From positions 1-64,000 of the forward strand of contig NZ_JADEXR010000011.1 in NCBI RefSeq assembly GCF_015206995.1: a stretch of DNA of 64,000 nucleotides, in the 5' to 3' direction. The DNA is from an aff. Roholtiella sp. LEGE 12411. GTDB lineage: Bacteria > Cyanobacteriota > Cyanobacteriia > Cyanobacteriales > Nostocaceae. Shown here one piece after another: positions 10,107-20,900 of this stretch; within the stretch, counting starts at the first letter, position 1; each line of letters opens with the position of its first letter. Made by a program: the position numbers and the translations under genes. The notes beneath the pieces were generated by a model. The model was not told where the DNA came from and made no database searches. It was given only the letters and a program-made list of their open reading frames with translations.

Positions 10107-11390
10107 TCAATCACCACGCCCAGGAATTCTAGGTGGTTGCCGACGACGAAAGGGATCAAAAGAACCAAAAGGATCAAAAGGAGTAATAGTAGGCTCAGGA
10201 GTAGCTCGCTCAGCAGACTGACAGAAATCTGAGCGATAACCTTGCAGTTGATTGTTAACCTCCTGTGGCCAGTTGTCACTGTTTAAGAACTCCTGAACTG
10301 GCTGCGATTTAAGTCTACTAGAACAGTCTGTGATCTTAGTAACAGTATTTTCCCGTAGGCGATATCTGAACCCTTTTTGTACCTTTAATCCATTTGGTTT
10401 TGCAGTCGATACGATGTTGACAGAGCCAACCAAAACATTAATTTCTACATTGCCACCGATATCATTAGTTTGGATTAAGGTAAGCTCATCCTTAGCGGGT
10501 GAAACAATCAGTTCGTTAGGGTGGTAGATACCAGCCACACAGTTAATACCTCTAACAGCTTGAGACATCTGCTCTAGTTCTGACAGCAATTTATCTATCA
10601 CCGAGCCATTACCTCGGTCAGTACGTGCCAAAATCTCAGTAGTTTTATTACTAGCGCACTGCATCGATACTACTAAATCAGGATCTTTGACACTCCACTC
10701 GCCCAAGCTCGCCACTACACATTTGCTACCTGTACTTGCTTCACATTTTTGGGTTGCTTCCTGACAAGCAACATCTGGTGAAAGTAAACCTGCTGAAGTA
10801 ATCCACTGACCTATTTTTGAGTTTGCTACTGTACTACAGTAATATTTGACTAAATCAGTAGAAGCTTGAGCTTTCAGGAGATTTTTAGAGGCTATGGCAG
10901 TGTCAGTATTTGAAGATGGAACTTTAGAGCCTTGCAACTCCGGGCCTACTGGTACTACCCATAATCCATTACTACATGAACCGCCATGCTGTCGCCAGCC
11001 ATATAATACAGAACCACTTACCTTACAAGGAAATGTGTAAACAGAAGTGATAGAAGCAGGGCCAGCTTTTACTAACGCTCCAATTTGCCCATCTGTTTGG
11101 TTTCGCAGACTAAGCCGTGACAGGGATGTCTTAGACCCAGGAACTCCTACAGCATCTTTATACTGCTGCATTCGCTGTCCTGGCTTAGCCCTGCCAGAGT
11201 CTGTAGCACCTAGAAGCATCCTCACTCCAGGGTCGGATACATGGTGAATCACCGCAGTTTTGGGAACTTCAGCATAGATTGTGGCACAAGTTGCCAAAAT
11301 ATACAAAGGAATTAATACCGCTGGTGTAGCAGGTTTTAGCCGATTTAAATGGTTTGTATTGTTCATACGATTTTGTTGTGAAGGTTTCAA
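10107..11390 (-). CDS. Exported protein with FecR-like region, STAND operon
   Basis: 427 residues. An N-terminal hydrophobic stretch (AVLIPLYILATCATIYA) after a basic, Asn-rich leader indicates export or anchoring. The middle has several cysteines in an extracytoplasmic-looking region (CKVSGSVLYGWRQHGGSC). Around residues 310-355 a beta-rich block (VEINVLVGSVNIVST, VQKGFRYRL) resembles the FecR domain that binds periplasmic or surface components. The C-terminus is a Pro/Phe/Arg-rich tail (PFDPFGSFDPFRRRQPP). It is the last gene of a minus-strand series with the STAND ATPase 53 nt upstream, whose C-terminal domain is also predicted to be extracytoplasmic, so the two may meet outside the membrane. 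The FecR assignment is inference from pattern. Confidence 0.6.
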   Translation of the reverse strand: MKPSQQNRMNNTNHLNRLKPATPAVLIPLYILATCATIYAEVPKTAVIHHVSDPGVRMLLGATDSGRAKPGQRMQQYKDAVGVPGSKTSLSRLSLRNQTDGQIGALVKAGPASITSVYTFPCKVSGSVLYGWRQHGGSCSNGLWVVPVGPELQGSKVPSSNTDTAIASKNLLKAQASTDLVKYYCSTVANSKIGQWITSAGLLSPDVACQEATQKCEASTGSKCVVASLGEWSVKDPDLVVSMQCASNKTTEILARTDRGNGSVIDKLLSELEQMSQAVRGINCVAGIYHPNELIVSPAKDELTLIQTNDIGGNVEINVLVGSVNIVSTAKPNGLKVQKGFRYRLRENTVTKITDCSSRLKSQPVQEFLNSDNWPQEVNNQLQGYRSDFCQSAERATPEPTITPFDPFGSFDPFRRRQPPRIPGRGD

Positions 11391-11443
11391 ATAGAATTTT
11401 TTTAATTGAAATATATCTAAAAGAATTAAAAATTCTGGTATTT

Positions 11444-13639
11444 TTAGGTACTTAATTTAAGTGTTTTATCAAATTTTTGATAACAGAAGTCAATACGTTT
11501 AAGCGCATAATCATAGGGAAATTCAAATATTGCAGTTGTGAGCGTTTCTTTACCTAGTTTCATACAATTTGGAGCTTGATAGGGAGAGCCTGTTCCATAC
11601 CAATCACAATGATTCTGGGTATATTTAAGCCACAAATTTCTGATTGCAATTAAAGTTTTACAAGGGATCATATCTGCCTCGTCTAGACTATCTAGCCGAC
11701 GACTATTATTCAGATCAGCCCCTGCTCCAATGTTATCTGGCATTAAAATGTCATAAGTTTTTTTTAGCGCATCATCATAATGACCATTCTTTAAGTCATT
11801 CTCAAGGTTTTTAATTAACTTCGCTTCAATTGCTTGCGCTAAAGATTCCTCAGACCTATCCGATAATTTTTGAATTTCTAATTTTTCTTCTGGACTTTCC
11901 TTGAAGTTCCTGAGAAGTTTGACAGTCTCTGCTCTGACTCGGCGGTAATAAGGTAGCGATCGCTCTATATTTCCTTTATCCTTAAGCTTGTCTGCTTCTG
12001 TGAGGAAATCGGGTAAGGAGTTAAGAATTTTTGTCGTCTCTGCACTGAGGAAAACAGCTTCAATGGTTTGTTTAGATTGCTGCTGCTGCCACACATACAA
12101 TACTCCACCAATTGCTATGATGACTGCAAAAGTGATTCCCACTGCAATTTTCCGTCTTTGCAGGCGATCGCGCAACCCAACACTAGCATCAACAAACTGA
12201 TTCGCAGCAGGACTAAACCCACCTAACAGTTGATTAAACGTGGAGTCCTTTCGCAATTCTAAAACTTGCTCTAACTTTGAACCAGCCCACAATTCATCTT
12301 CTGCTTTCCTTGCTTGCCAGTGTGCTACATCATCATTGAGCCTGTTACGTAGAGCTATAGCCTGACGATTTTCCCGAATCCAAATATTTAGAATAGTCCA
12401 AGAAGTAAGCAGTGTTTCATGAGTAATTTCCACTGTAGATTCTGGAGATTTTAACTGGCGATTGCTAACCAATAAATTCTCATTAATCAACTTCACCAGC
12501 ACCGTCCGCTCAAGTTCATTGCTAAACTCAGACATCGACGCCCTTCTGCGAAGTGGCTTCCATTCAGTACCAGATTCAGAATCCTTACCTATATCAACCA
12601 GTTTCAGAAAGATTCCCTGAGTAGCCAACTTTTCTTGTTCAGGTAACGCTCCATAAATGCTATCTACCCGTTGTTGCAGCGCACCCCTAACACCACCCAA
12701 CTGGCGGTAGGTACTGGTGTTCAAGGTGCGGTCTTGGATACTGCCACTTTTTACTTCTGTTTCCCAAAGTAAATTCAAAGTGTACTGTAATAGAGGTAAA
12801 TAGCCTGCCTGTCCCTGAATATCTTTGATAATTTCCTCTACCATTCCAGTTTCATAGACTACACCGTGATGGGCCGCAGGTTGTTCAATTGCCAACCGCA
12901 ATTCATCTACTTGCATTTCTGCAATCAGCGGACGATGCTTCTCTGTAGCTTTTACTAGCTGGGGAAAGGGGCTTAATCTATCAAGAAAATCAGCCCGCAT
13001 TGTCGCCACAATTTTGACGGAATGCTCCTTGTTTTTGCTCAATCTCACCAAGCTGGCAATAAACTGAGCACACTTTTGGGGCTGAGTGGTGGTGAACAAC
13101 TCTTCAAACTGGTCAATGAAAATAAGCCAGTAAGACTCAGGCTGCTTCAACCTCGTCACCACCTGAGTTAGGGTGTCAGCTTTAGCTTCACGGGCAATTT
13201 GGGCTTCTGTTTGCCTATATTTACTGAGTAAGCTGCCATAAAAAGATTCAAACGGGTCACTATCTGGGGTAAACATGAAGTTAACTAATTGTGACCCCTT
13301 TTCTTGTAAGAGCCAGGGAATTAAACCCGCACGCACAACCGATGATTTGCCGCTACCACTAGCTCCCAATAGCAAAATCAGGTTGGTATGTTCTAGTTCA
13401 TTTACCAAACCCGTGAGAAATTGGTCACGTCCAAAAAATAAGTCTTTATCTTCTGGCTCGAATTTTTTTAAGCCTTTGTATGGTGAAGTTTCTCTAAATT
13501 GACGGGTCTTAATCTCCTCAACAGAGATTTGTAGAATCTGAGTTTGGTTAAAGGTGACAACGTTGCGCTCACCTGTTATCGAAATATCACTAACATTTTG
13601 ACTAGCTTTATTCTCGCTACTAGGAAATTCCTGGCTCAT
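11444..13639 (-). CDS. Membrane-spanning STAND (nSTAND1-type) NTPase
   Basis: 731 residues from the ATG at 13639, chosen because it overlaps the upstream stop as ATGA. The N-terminal tail carries a short motif (ISITGERNVVTFNQTQ), then SPYKGLKKFEPEDKDLFFGR opens the nSTAND1 domain: Walker A GASGSGKSS and the hallmark Walker B region IFIDQFEELFT. A winged-helix-like segment follows (LPEQEKLATQGIFLKLVD). Near residues 495-515 there is one membrane helix (AVGITFAVIIAIGGVLYVW), then a helical TPR-like C-terminal domain with four cysteines that would face the periplasm. STAND ATPases are signalling switches that oligomerise on ligand binding, and several act in phage defence. This one looks like a transmembrane receptor, with no WD40, caspase or nuclease effector fused. 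Confidence 0.75.
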   Translation of the reverse strand: MSQEFPSSENKASQNVSDISITGERNVVTFNQTQILQISVEEIKTRQFRETSPYKGLKKFEPEDKDLFFGRDQFLTGLVNELEHTNLILLLGASGSGKSSVVRAGLIPWLLQEKGSQLVNFMFTPDSDPFESFYGSLLSKYRQTEAQIAREAKADTLTQVVTRLKQPESYWLIFIDQFEELFTTTQPQKCAQFIASLVRLSKNKEHSVKIVATMRADFLDRLSPFPQLVKATEKHRPLIAEMQVDELRLAIEQPAAHHGVVYETGMVEEIIKDIQGQAGYLPLLQYTLNLLWETEVKSGSIQDRTLNTSTYRQLGGVRGALQQRVDSIYGALPEQEKLATQGIFLKLVDIGKDSESGTEWKPLRRRASMSEFSNELERTVLVKLINENLLVSNRQLKSPESTVEITHETLLTSWTILNIWIRENRQAIALRNRLNDDVAHWQARKAEDELWAGSKLEQVLELRKDSTFNQLLGGFSPAANQFVDASVGLRDRLQRRKIAVGITFAVIIAIGGVLYVWQQQQSKQTIEAVFLSAETTKILNSLPDFLTEADKLKDKGNIERSLPYYRRVRAETVKLLRNFKESPEEKLEIQKLSDRSEESLAQAIEAKLIKNLENDLKNGHYDDALKKTYDILMPDNIGAGADLNNSRRLDSLDEADMIPCKTLIAIRNLWLKYTQNHCDWYGTGSPYQAPNCMKLGKETLTTAIFEFPYDYALKRIDFCYQKFDKTLKLST

Positions 13640-14154
13640 ATTCCCGCCCATACCTTAGCAACCAAAGGTGCTAGTTTCAACACTGGGTCAGCTAGCTCCG
13701 CCACCCCAGTTAACCCTTTTTTCAGTGATGTAATTCCTTGCTCCACTAGGCTCTTATCTGGCTTTGGCTTTTTCAATTCCTGTTCAATTGTTTGTAGCGG
13801 GACTTCTAAAGTTCTTTTCTCAATCGGGTTCAATGCATTACTTGCACCAATATCCTGTTTCAATTTTGAGAGCAACTTTAGGGCTTCCTCGACATCAGCA
13901 TTCTGAAGTGTAGCTTGAGTTCTATTTTGATTTGCCCTGCTTCCCCGATCTGCCTGAAATTGATTAAATGCAATATCTGAGTTCCCGCTACCAATATTGA
14001 TCCCCTCAACATTCTGAGAATGAGATTCCATAGTTTTAGCAGTAGCAGCCATAGTACCTAAAATATTGGATAGAGACTGTTGCAATTCCAACTTTTCTTC
14101 GGCTGTGAGGTTTTTGATAATCTCTAAAACTTCGCTAACACTGTACTTTGGCAT
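13636..14154 (-). CDS. Small helical partner of the STAND NTPase
   Basis: 172 residues. Three parts are visible: an N-terminal helical segment (VSEVLEIIKNLTAEEKLELQ), a central Gly/Asn/Gln stretch (GINIGSGNSDIAFNQFQ, about residues 51-67), and a C-terminal amphipathic helical region ending hydrophobically (LADPVLKLAPLVAKVWAGI). The central motif matches one near the N-terminus of the downstream STAND ATPase (pattern xIxxGxxNxxxFNQxQ). Its stop overlaps the ATPase start, so the two are translationally coupled. The arrangement resembles effector/NLR pairs that communicate through short amyloid-forming motifs, with the C-terminus as a possible membrane-acting part. That role is inference; no enzymatic domain is recognisable. 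Confidence 0.65.
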   Translation of the reverse strand: MPKYSVSEVLEIIKNLTAEEKLELQQSLSNILGTMAATAKTMESHSQNVEGINIGSGNSDIAFNQFQADRGSRANQNRTQATLQNADVEEALKLLSKLKQDIGASNALNPIEKRTLEVPLQTIEQELKKPKPDKSLVEQGITSLKKGLTGVAELADPVLKLAPLVAKVWAGI

Positions 14155-14247
14155 ACGAGGTGCATCTCATTCATTTATGTTGCAACATAACAAAATTCAC
14201 AGGCAAATCGAAGTATTTCGGATTATTTTTAGAATTGATATGAGCTA

Positions 14248-14610
14248 CTAATTTTCGATCAGAACCGTAACAGCAGCGATCGCAATTAGCATTTCATCAT
14301 TTTTATCGTTGAGTTCGGGAATTGCTCGCCCTTGAACCACCATCCCCCCAGATTCTACGGTGAGCGTTTTACGACCAAAGGGTAGTACAGCTAGTACCTC
14401 CTCTTCTCTTACTTGTTCTGGATATGGTACTGCTATTTGAACTTCCACAATCATTTCATTAGGGTCGCTCAAACCAGCGACTTCCCAAACACCGGGTAAA
14501 GCATTGTGCGCGATCGCATTACGTACCGCCCTAGCCGCTGCTACTGTGGGTTCTTGTCCATGCTGGTCTATTCCCATCCCCATCTCGATAATCAAGCGTT
14601 TACGCACCAT
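14248..14610 (-). CDS. Lin0512 family protein
   Basis: 120 residues from the internal Met at 14610 (an upstream Met at 14634 adds eight residues; the family normally opens close to RLIIEMGMGIDQHGQ). The conserved IEMGMGIDQHGQEPT block, the AVRNAIAHNALPG segment and the C-terminal GxAIPELNDKNDEMLIAIAAV pattern identify the Lin0512 family. Its biochemical function is not established. It is transcribed in the same direction as the STAND operon, 93 nt ahead of it, but there is no functional reason to link them. Confidence 0.8.
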   Translation of the reverse strand: MVRKRLIIEMGMGIDQHGQEPTVAAARAVRNAIAHNALPGVWEVAGLSDPNEMIVEVQIAVPYPEQVREEEVLAVLPFGRKTLTVESGGMVVQGRAIPELNDKNDEMLIAIAAVTVLIEN

Positions 14611-14760
14611 TCCTACTTCCGCCAAATCCTGCACTTCTCACTCTATCGCTTCATGAGGTGGCAATGTTCTCTTGCTCACGCCAGCAGATATTAAATGCTT
14701 ACTGTGTTGATTTGCGATCGCTTAATATCAATTCAATTAATCATTGCAACAAATCCTTTG

Positions 14761-14810
14761 GTAGAGACGTTGCAATGCAACGTCTCTACAATGCAATGCA
14801 ACGTCTCTAC
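14761..14810. repeat. Dispersed palindrome GTAGAGACGTTGCA, copy 1 plus half
   Basis: A 29-nt near-perfect palindrome (arm GTAGAGACGTTGCA) is followed at once by a second right half (14790-14810). The same sequence recurs at 24058 and 27378. It is a well-known kind of dispersed repeat in filamentous cyanobacteria. Confidence 0.85.
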
Positions 14811-14876
14811 AATGGTCTGTCTGTGATATTCTTTTTTTTTAATCGGTATAAATATAGATTTTGGCGTTCTGATCTC

Positions 14877-15002
14877 GAAATTCCGAGTTTGGAAGTTGAA
14901 ATTCCAAGTTTGGAAGTTGAAATTCCGAGTCCTGATCTCGAAATTCCGAGTTTGGAAGTTGAAATTCCAAGTTTGGAAGTTGAAATTCCGAGTTTGGAAG
15001 TT
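14877..15002 (+). repeat. Six exact-period 21-bp tandem repeats
   Basis: Six units of GAAATTCCGAGTTTGGAAGT+T fill 126 bp with no slippage. Unit 3 diverges at its 3' half (TCCTGATCTC), copying the sequence just left of the array. In one plus frame this encodes an EIPSLEV heptapeptide repeat within an open frame 14658-15053, but that frame has no credible start and begins inside other repeats, so I do not call a gene. Between 14611 and 15359 I see only this array and the palindrome before it. Confidence 0.85.
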
Positions 15003-15350
15003 GAAGTTTTAAGGTCAGAACTTAAAACTCTGAGCTATGAGGTTGAACAATAGTGTTATTAAGGCAATTGCTTTACTTAAATGAAAACTGCCAAGACGAG
15101 ATATGTTCAACACCTTTGCTCTATAATTTTACCCTGATGCACATTTTTTCTAACGCAGCCGCCACTACTCGAAAATGTTCATCTTGTTAAAGCTTGACGA
15201 TTAACTGCTTAGCTTGGGGTCTTGACAGCCACAGAGAGCGATCGCTGTTTGCCATCGGTTTTAGCAAAAAGATAGGCAAATGTTTAAAGCATGGTAATTT
15301 TTTTCGCTACGAACTTATGCAAAGCTGGATAGAGAGAAAAGCTTTGTTAA

Positions 15351-16997
<1,647 letters not shown>

Positions 16998-17003
16998 AAG
17001 AAT

Positions 17004-17030
17004 GGATGGGCTGCGTACCTCAGCCCATCC
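17004..17030. terminator. Terminator-like hairpin between convergent pgm and 17058 gene
   Basis: A perfect 10-bp stem GGATGGGCTG/CAGCCCATCC with a 7-nt loop starts 7 nt after the pgm stop and sits between two convergent genes. It lacks a long T-run. Confidence 0.6.
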
Positions 17031-17057
17031 TACCGCGCTTGAGTGCAAACGACATTC

Positions 17058-17429
17058 TTATTTCTGTTTGCAGCTTGCGGTAAGTTCTATATTGTAGAAA
17101 GTCCCTGGTTTGGGATTAATTGAACGCAACTCCTTGATAAAAGCATTAAATCTTGTATTGCTTGTGCCGAACCCAGCTTCAGCACAAGCAGATAAACCTC
17201 CTTCGATGGGAATAGGAGATCCCACCGTGGGACTATATACAATGAATTTATCGACGGTGCTAGTGCCGACTGCAAACCCTATAACCTGGCGAATTGTTCG
17301 CAAAGCAGCATTATCTAAGGGACCACCAATACTGCCAACACTGATATTAACTGCACGATTTTCAGCAAAGGCCGGCGCACTAATCGACAATACTGCGCCG
17401 ACAATAATGAAACAGGTGAACTTGTTCAT
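17058..17429 (-). CDS. Small exported protein of unknown function, 123 aa
   Basis: I chose the Met at 17429 because GGAGGAG ends a few bases upstream and the protein then opens with a clean signal peptide (MNKFTCFIIVGAVLSISAPA, cleavage after AFA). The mature part has one Cys pair (SACAEAG and TASCKQK) and the pattern RTIRQVIGFAVGTSTVDKFIV, suggesting a small disulfide-bonded beta-rich periplasmic protein. No family recognised. It converges on pgm. Confidence 0.7.
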   Translation of the reverse strand: MNKFTCFIIVGAVLSISAPAFAENRAVNISVGSIGGPLDNAALRTIRQVIGFAVGTSTVDKFIVYSPTVGSPIPIEGGLSACAEAGFGTSNTRFNAFIKELRSINPKPGTFYNIELTASCKQK

Positions 17430-17531
17430 TTTCCTCTCCTCCAAAAACTTGAAAAACTAATAATGCTGAGTTTTCTTTTGAGTCTACGAGATGTCCCTCC
17501 GCAGACTTTAAACAAGTACCAAAAAGTATGT

Positions 17532-17545
17532 TGTACTTAAGTACC
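17532..17545 (-). promoter_or_regulatory. Possible LexA-like box
   Basis: A 12-bp palindrome GTACTTAAGTAC lies about 105 bp upstream of the 17429 start. Read on the minus strand as GGTACTTAAGTACA, it fits the Anabaena LexA consensus RGTACNNNDGTWCB at all but the last position. No promoter can be tied to it. The rest of 17430-17865 is AT-rich with no other feature I can support. Confidence 0.3.
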
Positions 17546-17865
17546 GCTAGAATTTTACCCATTCACGCAGACAACAGAAAAATGTATATTCTTGAATGGA
17601 AACCCATATTCTGGATTGTCTAGGTTCCTTGTAAAACCAGCATTTTATGCTTTGTCTATACTTATTTACAATAACATTAACTGTGGTATTTCTCTTAAGA
17701 AAGATAATGAATATGAGTCATATTTCGACATAGTAATTAATGTTTTTAAATATTAATTACTATCTCTCCCCACTCCCGCGCATTCATCTGACACTCCTAA
17801 TTTCTCTGTTCCCGCGAAGCACGCACACTGGAATCACAGGACCCAGCAATGACGCTTGCTGTGAA

Positions 17866-18930
17866 TTACATTACCGAAGATGATTTTTGTTCCAACCATT
17901 GAAAAACTCGATTCCATGCCCACCAAGGATCAGGATCATTTGCTTGGCGCTGACACTCTTTGCTACTCAAATAGCCAACATGACCCCCGTAACGAGTGAG
18001 TAATAAATCTATTACAGGATTGCCAGCACAGGCAGCTTCCAAATCAGGTATAATTCCTGGGTGAAAAAGTGGGTCATCGGCAGCATATATAATCAAAGTC
18101 GGTTTAGAAAGCTGTGGCAATATTTGTAATGCACTACTAGCCTCGTAATATGCTTCTACAGAAGCAAAACCTAGTCGGCTAATTACCAGTTCCTTGTCAA
18201 AATCCCAAATACTATTCGCCCTTTCAATTGCCGCTGGCTCAATAGCTCCAGGATGAGCATCATGGATTCGCCATGCCAGTTTTTTCAAATTCCGGGCAAT
18301 CCCAGCTTCCAAATATTTGCCAAGGGGCCTTTTGACTAAATAAGATAGCGATCGCAAAGAATCTAAACTTGGACAAATCACCGCACCACCAGCAATATCG
18401 CTGTCTTTTAGCCCTAAATATTCACCGCCCTTAGTCAATTGTGCAGCAGTTTTCACCCCCCATAACGCTAATTGCCCCCCTAAAGAAAACCCCGTGAACC
18501 AAAATTTCTTCGGGCATCCCATTTCCGCAGCCGTAGCCGCAATCCTGACAAAATCTTCTCCCTCGTACAACCCATCAGAAGTCAAAGTCGGGGATAATTC
18601 AGCAGTTTTGCCGTGAGCACGCCAATCAAATAACACTACAGCGTATCCTAGAGCGTATGCCTTTTGTCCCAGAACTTTCAAAAACCATTCTGTATCTAGC
18701 TCCCCTGTAATGCCATAAGTCCCCACAATTGTGCTATGAGCATTTTCAGGAATAGCAACCCAACCGAAAATTGGCACACCTTGCCCACCTGTAAAGATTT
18801 TTTTATGGTATAACGGCTCAGGATATTGATTAATGTCCCAGTATCTTCTTCCCCACAAAGCCGTGTAAACAGTCATTGCCATACCGTTTTGCAAAAACTT
18901 GGGCGGTTTGTAGGGACAGTGACACATCAT
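17866..18930 (-). CDS. YheT-type alpha/beta hydrolase
   Basis: 354 residues of the alpha/beta-hydrolase fold, resembling the YheT/COG0429 group. Features in order: an N-terminal cap region, a strand-turn region [14 protein letters not shown], the nucleophile elbow [12 protein letters not shown], the acidic residue in [11 protein letters not shown], and the catalytic His in [12 protein letters not shown] putative esterase or lipase on uncertain substrates. It is divergent from rpaA, with only about 150 bp between the two starts. The start at 18930 is preceded on the minus strand by weak Shine-Dalgarno sequence; a later Met ([11 protein letters not shown]) is possible. Confidence 0.85.
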   Translation of the reverse strand: MMCHCPYKPPKFLQNGMAMTVYTALWGRRYWDINQYPEPLYHKKIFTGGQGVPIFGWVAIPENAHSTIVGTYGITGELDTEWFLKVLGQKAYALGYAVVLFDWRAHGKTAELSPTLTSDGLYEGEDFVRIAATAAEMGCPKKFWFTGFSLGGQLALWGVKTAAQLTKGGEYLGLKDSDIAGGAVICPSLDSLRSLSYLVKRPLGKYLEAGIARNLKKLAWRIHDAHPGAIEPAAIERANSIWDFDKELVISRLGFASVEAYYEASSALQILPQLSKPTLIIYAADDPLFHPGIIPDLEAACAGNPVIDLLLTRYGGHVGYLSSKECQRQANDPDPWWAWNRVFQWLEQKSSSVM

Positions 18931-19084
18931 AGCTAGATTTTCCTGTAATTTAGTCTTGATTTCACAATTCTTTCATCTTAAGATTTATGTTAGATTTAAA
19001 ATCTTTTTTATAATCTGTGCAGAAATCTTTGTATCTACCAAAGGTTCTTCTTTATCCTTAATAAGTAGTAATAATTTTTTAAGA

Positions 19085-19828
19085 ATGCCGAGGATTCTTG
19101 TCATAGACGATGACCCAGCTATTTCAGAACTCGTTGCCGTCAACTTGGAAATGGCCGGCTACGATGTTAGTCAAGCTGAGGACGGCATCAAAGGTCAGGC
19201 GCTGGCGCTCCAGTTACAACCAGACTTGATCATGCTCGATCTAATGTTGCCAAGGGTAGATGGATTTACCGTTTGTCAACGCCTACGCCGGGACGATCGC
19301 ACCTCTGAAATTCCCGTGTTAATGTTGACGGCTCTAAGCCAAACTCAAGATAAGGTAGAAGGCTTCAATGCTGGCGCAGATGACTACCTTACCAAACCCT
19401 TTGAAGTTGAAGAAATGCTGGCGCGAGTACGCGCACTATTGCGGCGTACTGACCGCATTCCCCAAGCAGCGAAGCACAGCGAGATTCTCAACTATGGATC
19501 ACTAACCCTCGTTCCCGAAAGATTTGAGGCAATATGGTTCGATGAGACGGTGAAACTAACTCACTTGGAGTTTGAGCTACTTCACTGCTTGCTTCAACGC
19601 CATGGTCAGACAGTTTCCCCTAGCGAAATCCTTAGAGAAGTCTGGGGCTACGATCCAGATGATGACATTGAAACAATTCGGGTGCATATCCGCCACTTGA
19701 GAACCAAGCTAGAACCAGATCCCCGCCATCCCCGTTACATTAAAACCGTATATGGTGCGGGGTATTGTCTGGAGTTACCCGGTATACCTCCATCAACTGA
19801 AGGAGCTTCCGCATCGGTGGTTGAGTAA
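19085..19828 (+). CDS. rpaA: OmpR-family response regulator RpaA
   Basis: 247 residues from the ATG at 19085 (the open frame extends upstream, but homologues begin [13 protein letters not shown]). The receiver domain has the acidic cluster Asp8-10, phospho-acceptor Asp52 (LIMLDLMLP) and Lys in DDYLTKPFE. The winged-helix output domain contains [20 protein letters not shown] and the recognition helix [13 protein letters not shown]. The sequence follows RpaA of unicellular cyanobacteria almost residue for residue ([16 protein letters not shown]-type linker) and is unlike RpaB. RpaA is the clock-output regulator under SasA/CikA control and was named for phycobilisome association. It stands alone; its kinase is not in the window. 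Confidence 0.88.
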   Translation: MPRILVIDDDPAISELVAVNLEMAGYDVSQAEDGIKGQALALQLQPDLIMLDLMLPRVDGFTVCQRLRRDDRTSEIPVLMLTALSQTQDKVEGFNAGADDYLTKPFEVEEMLARVRALLRRTDRIPQAAKHSEILNYGSLTLVPERFEAIWFDETVKLTHLEFELLHCLLQRHGQTVSPSEILREVWGYDPDDDIETIRVHIRHLRTKLEPDPRHPRYIKTVYGAGYCLELPGIPPSTEGASASVVE

Positions 19829-19950
19829 AATCAGGAGCTAGGAGTCAGGAGCTAGGAGCAAGAATGTATAGTTATTCTGACTTCTGACTCCTTAGACAAG
19901 CGCGTATTGTTGGTAATAATTCTGTAGTACTAGCACCAACCTTTGATTTC

Positions 19951-20038
19951 ATTGAAAGCGACGGGAAACTTCATCCCCAGAGGGGCCCCTAGCTCCCCAT
20001 GCCCAAAAACTCCATCCACTAGTAGATGGAGTTTTTCA
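19951..20038. repeat. Dispersed repeat element, copy 2 (short form) with palindromic terminator
   Basis: It has the same ends as 9168-9396 but only about 90 bp in total. The closing palindrome here reads ACTCCATC-CACTAGTA-GATGGAGT between A5 and T5. The substitutions relative to copy 1 keep it palindromic, which points to selection for, or gene conversion of, the hairpin. The remainder of 19829-20386 contains GGAGCTAGGAGTCAGGAGC-like purine repeats and no supported gene. Confidence 0.65.
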
Positions 20039-20386
20039 TCCTAATTTCATTTTTGGCTGTCAAACTATATAAGTGCCGCAGTTAGGTTTTGAGCAGCCAG
20101 TTATCTAGGTGATTTTATTACTTAAGCAAAAAACAAATACATGGAATTCCATTGAGCAATTAACAAACTATCCCCACCAATAATGAATTGCTGGGGAATA
20201 GGATTCATGTCTGCGAATCTCAGAAGTTGCTCAGGTAGAGTGCGTCCGTAAGCCACGTTATGACTACTGCATCCATCCAGGTAATGCCTCCTACAAATGG
20301 CAAATAGAACAGCGATCGCAACAGATAATTCCCCAAACACTCCAACAGCGGGGAAATTTACCAACTATTCATCTGGGTCACGTCGT

Positions 20387-20839
20387 TTAAATTTGAAATT
20401 GAAAATCCTTAATGTTAGGATGATCACTCATGCGAGCGTGTCTCTTAGTAAATTCTCCAACAGAAGGATTTCCTTGAGGATGAATCACTCCAGTTGCTTG
20501 TTGCCAAACTTCTGTTGGTGCTAGTGACACTTCGTATATCTGCGCTTGCGATGAATGAAATGCCCCCTGTTGAGCTTTTTTGATGTGATACCACTTGGTT
20601 TGTTGGCACTGATCGCACCAGAATGCTTCTAACCATTCTCCAACTAGAGGAACCGCGGTTTGAGTTGTGAGCAAAATCAAAGACTTACGTCTGTTAATTC
20701 CTCTTTGTTGCAGTTGTCCAACTGTATCAGCATACAATCTATACTTTTGGCTGACGCTATCCAGGCAACATCCGTGAACTGGACACAAGATAGCCCGCCG
20801 CTTTGAACGTTTCCGATTTCGGTCACACCTTTGATTCAT
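20387..20839 (-). CDS. Cysteine-motif hypothetical protein (possible zinc-binding)
   Basis: 150 residues from the Met at 20839 (MNQRCDRNRK); nine more residues are possible from 20866. The N-terminus is strongly basic, followed by CPVHGCCLDSVSQKY and, about 60 residues later, FWCDQCQQTKWYHI. The two CxxC-like pairs could form one zinc site. The middle (RRKSLILLTTQTAVPLVGEWLEAF) joins them. This pattern fits a conserved cyanobacterial protein of unknown role, perhaps nucleic-acid binding given the basic start. It shares strand with the LRR gene 61 nt upstream and could be co-transcribed with it. Confidence 0.6.
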   Translation of the reverse strand: MNQRCDRNRKRSKRRAILCPVHGCCLDSVSQKYRLYADTVGQLQQRGINRRKSLILLTTQTAVPLVGEWLEAFWCDQCQQTKWYHIKKAQQGAFHSSQAQIYEVSLAPTEVWQQATGVIHPQGNPSVGEFTKRHARMSDHPNIKDFQFQI

Positions 20840-20900
20840 TTTGATCTCACTTAATCTGGTAATCAAAATCTAAATAATGCTAAATCCACATCCTACATTG

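Noticed and set aside
14658-15053. Open frame of 131 codons through the 21-bp repeats
   Set aside because: It starts inside unrelated repeats and a palindrome, has no ribosome-binding site, and the codons before the array look random.
20122-20364. 80-codon minus-strand open frame
   Set aside because: No start signal, odd composition, no family pattern.
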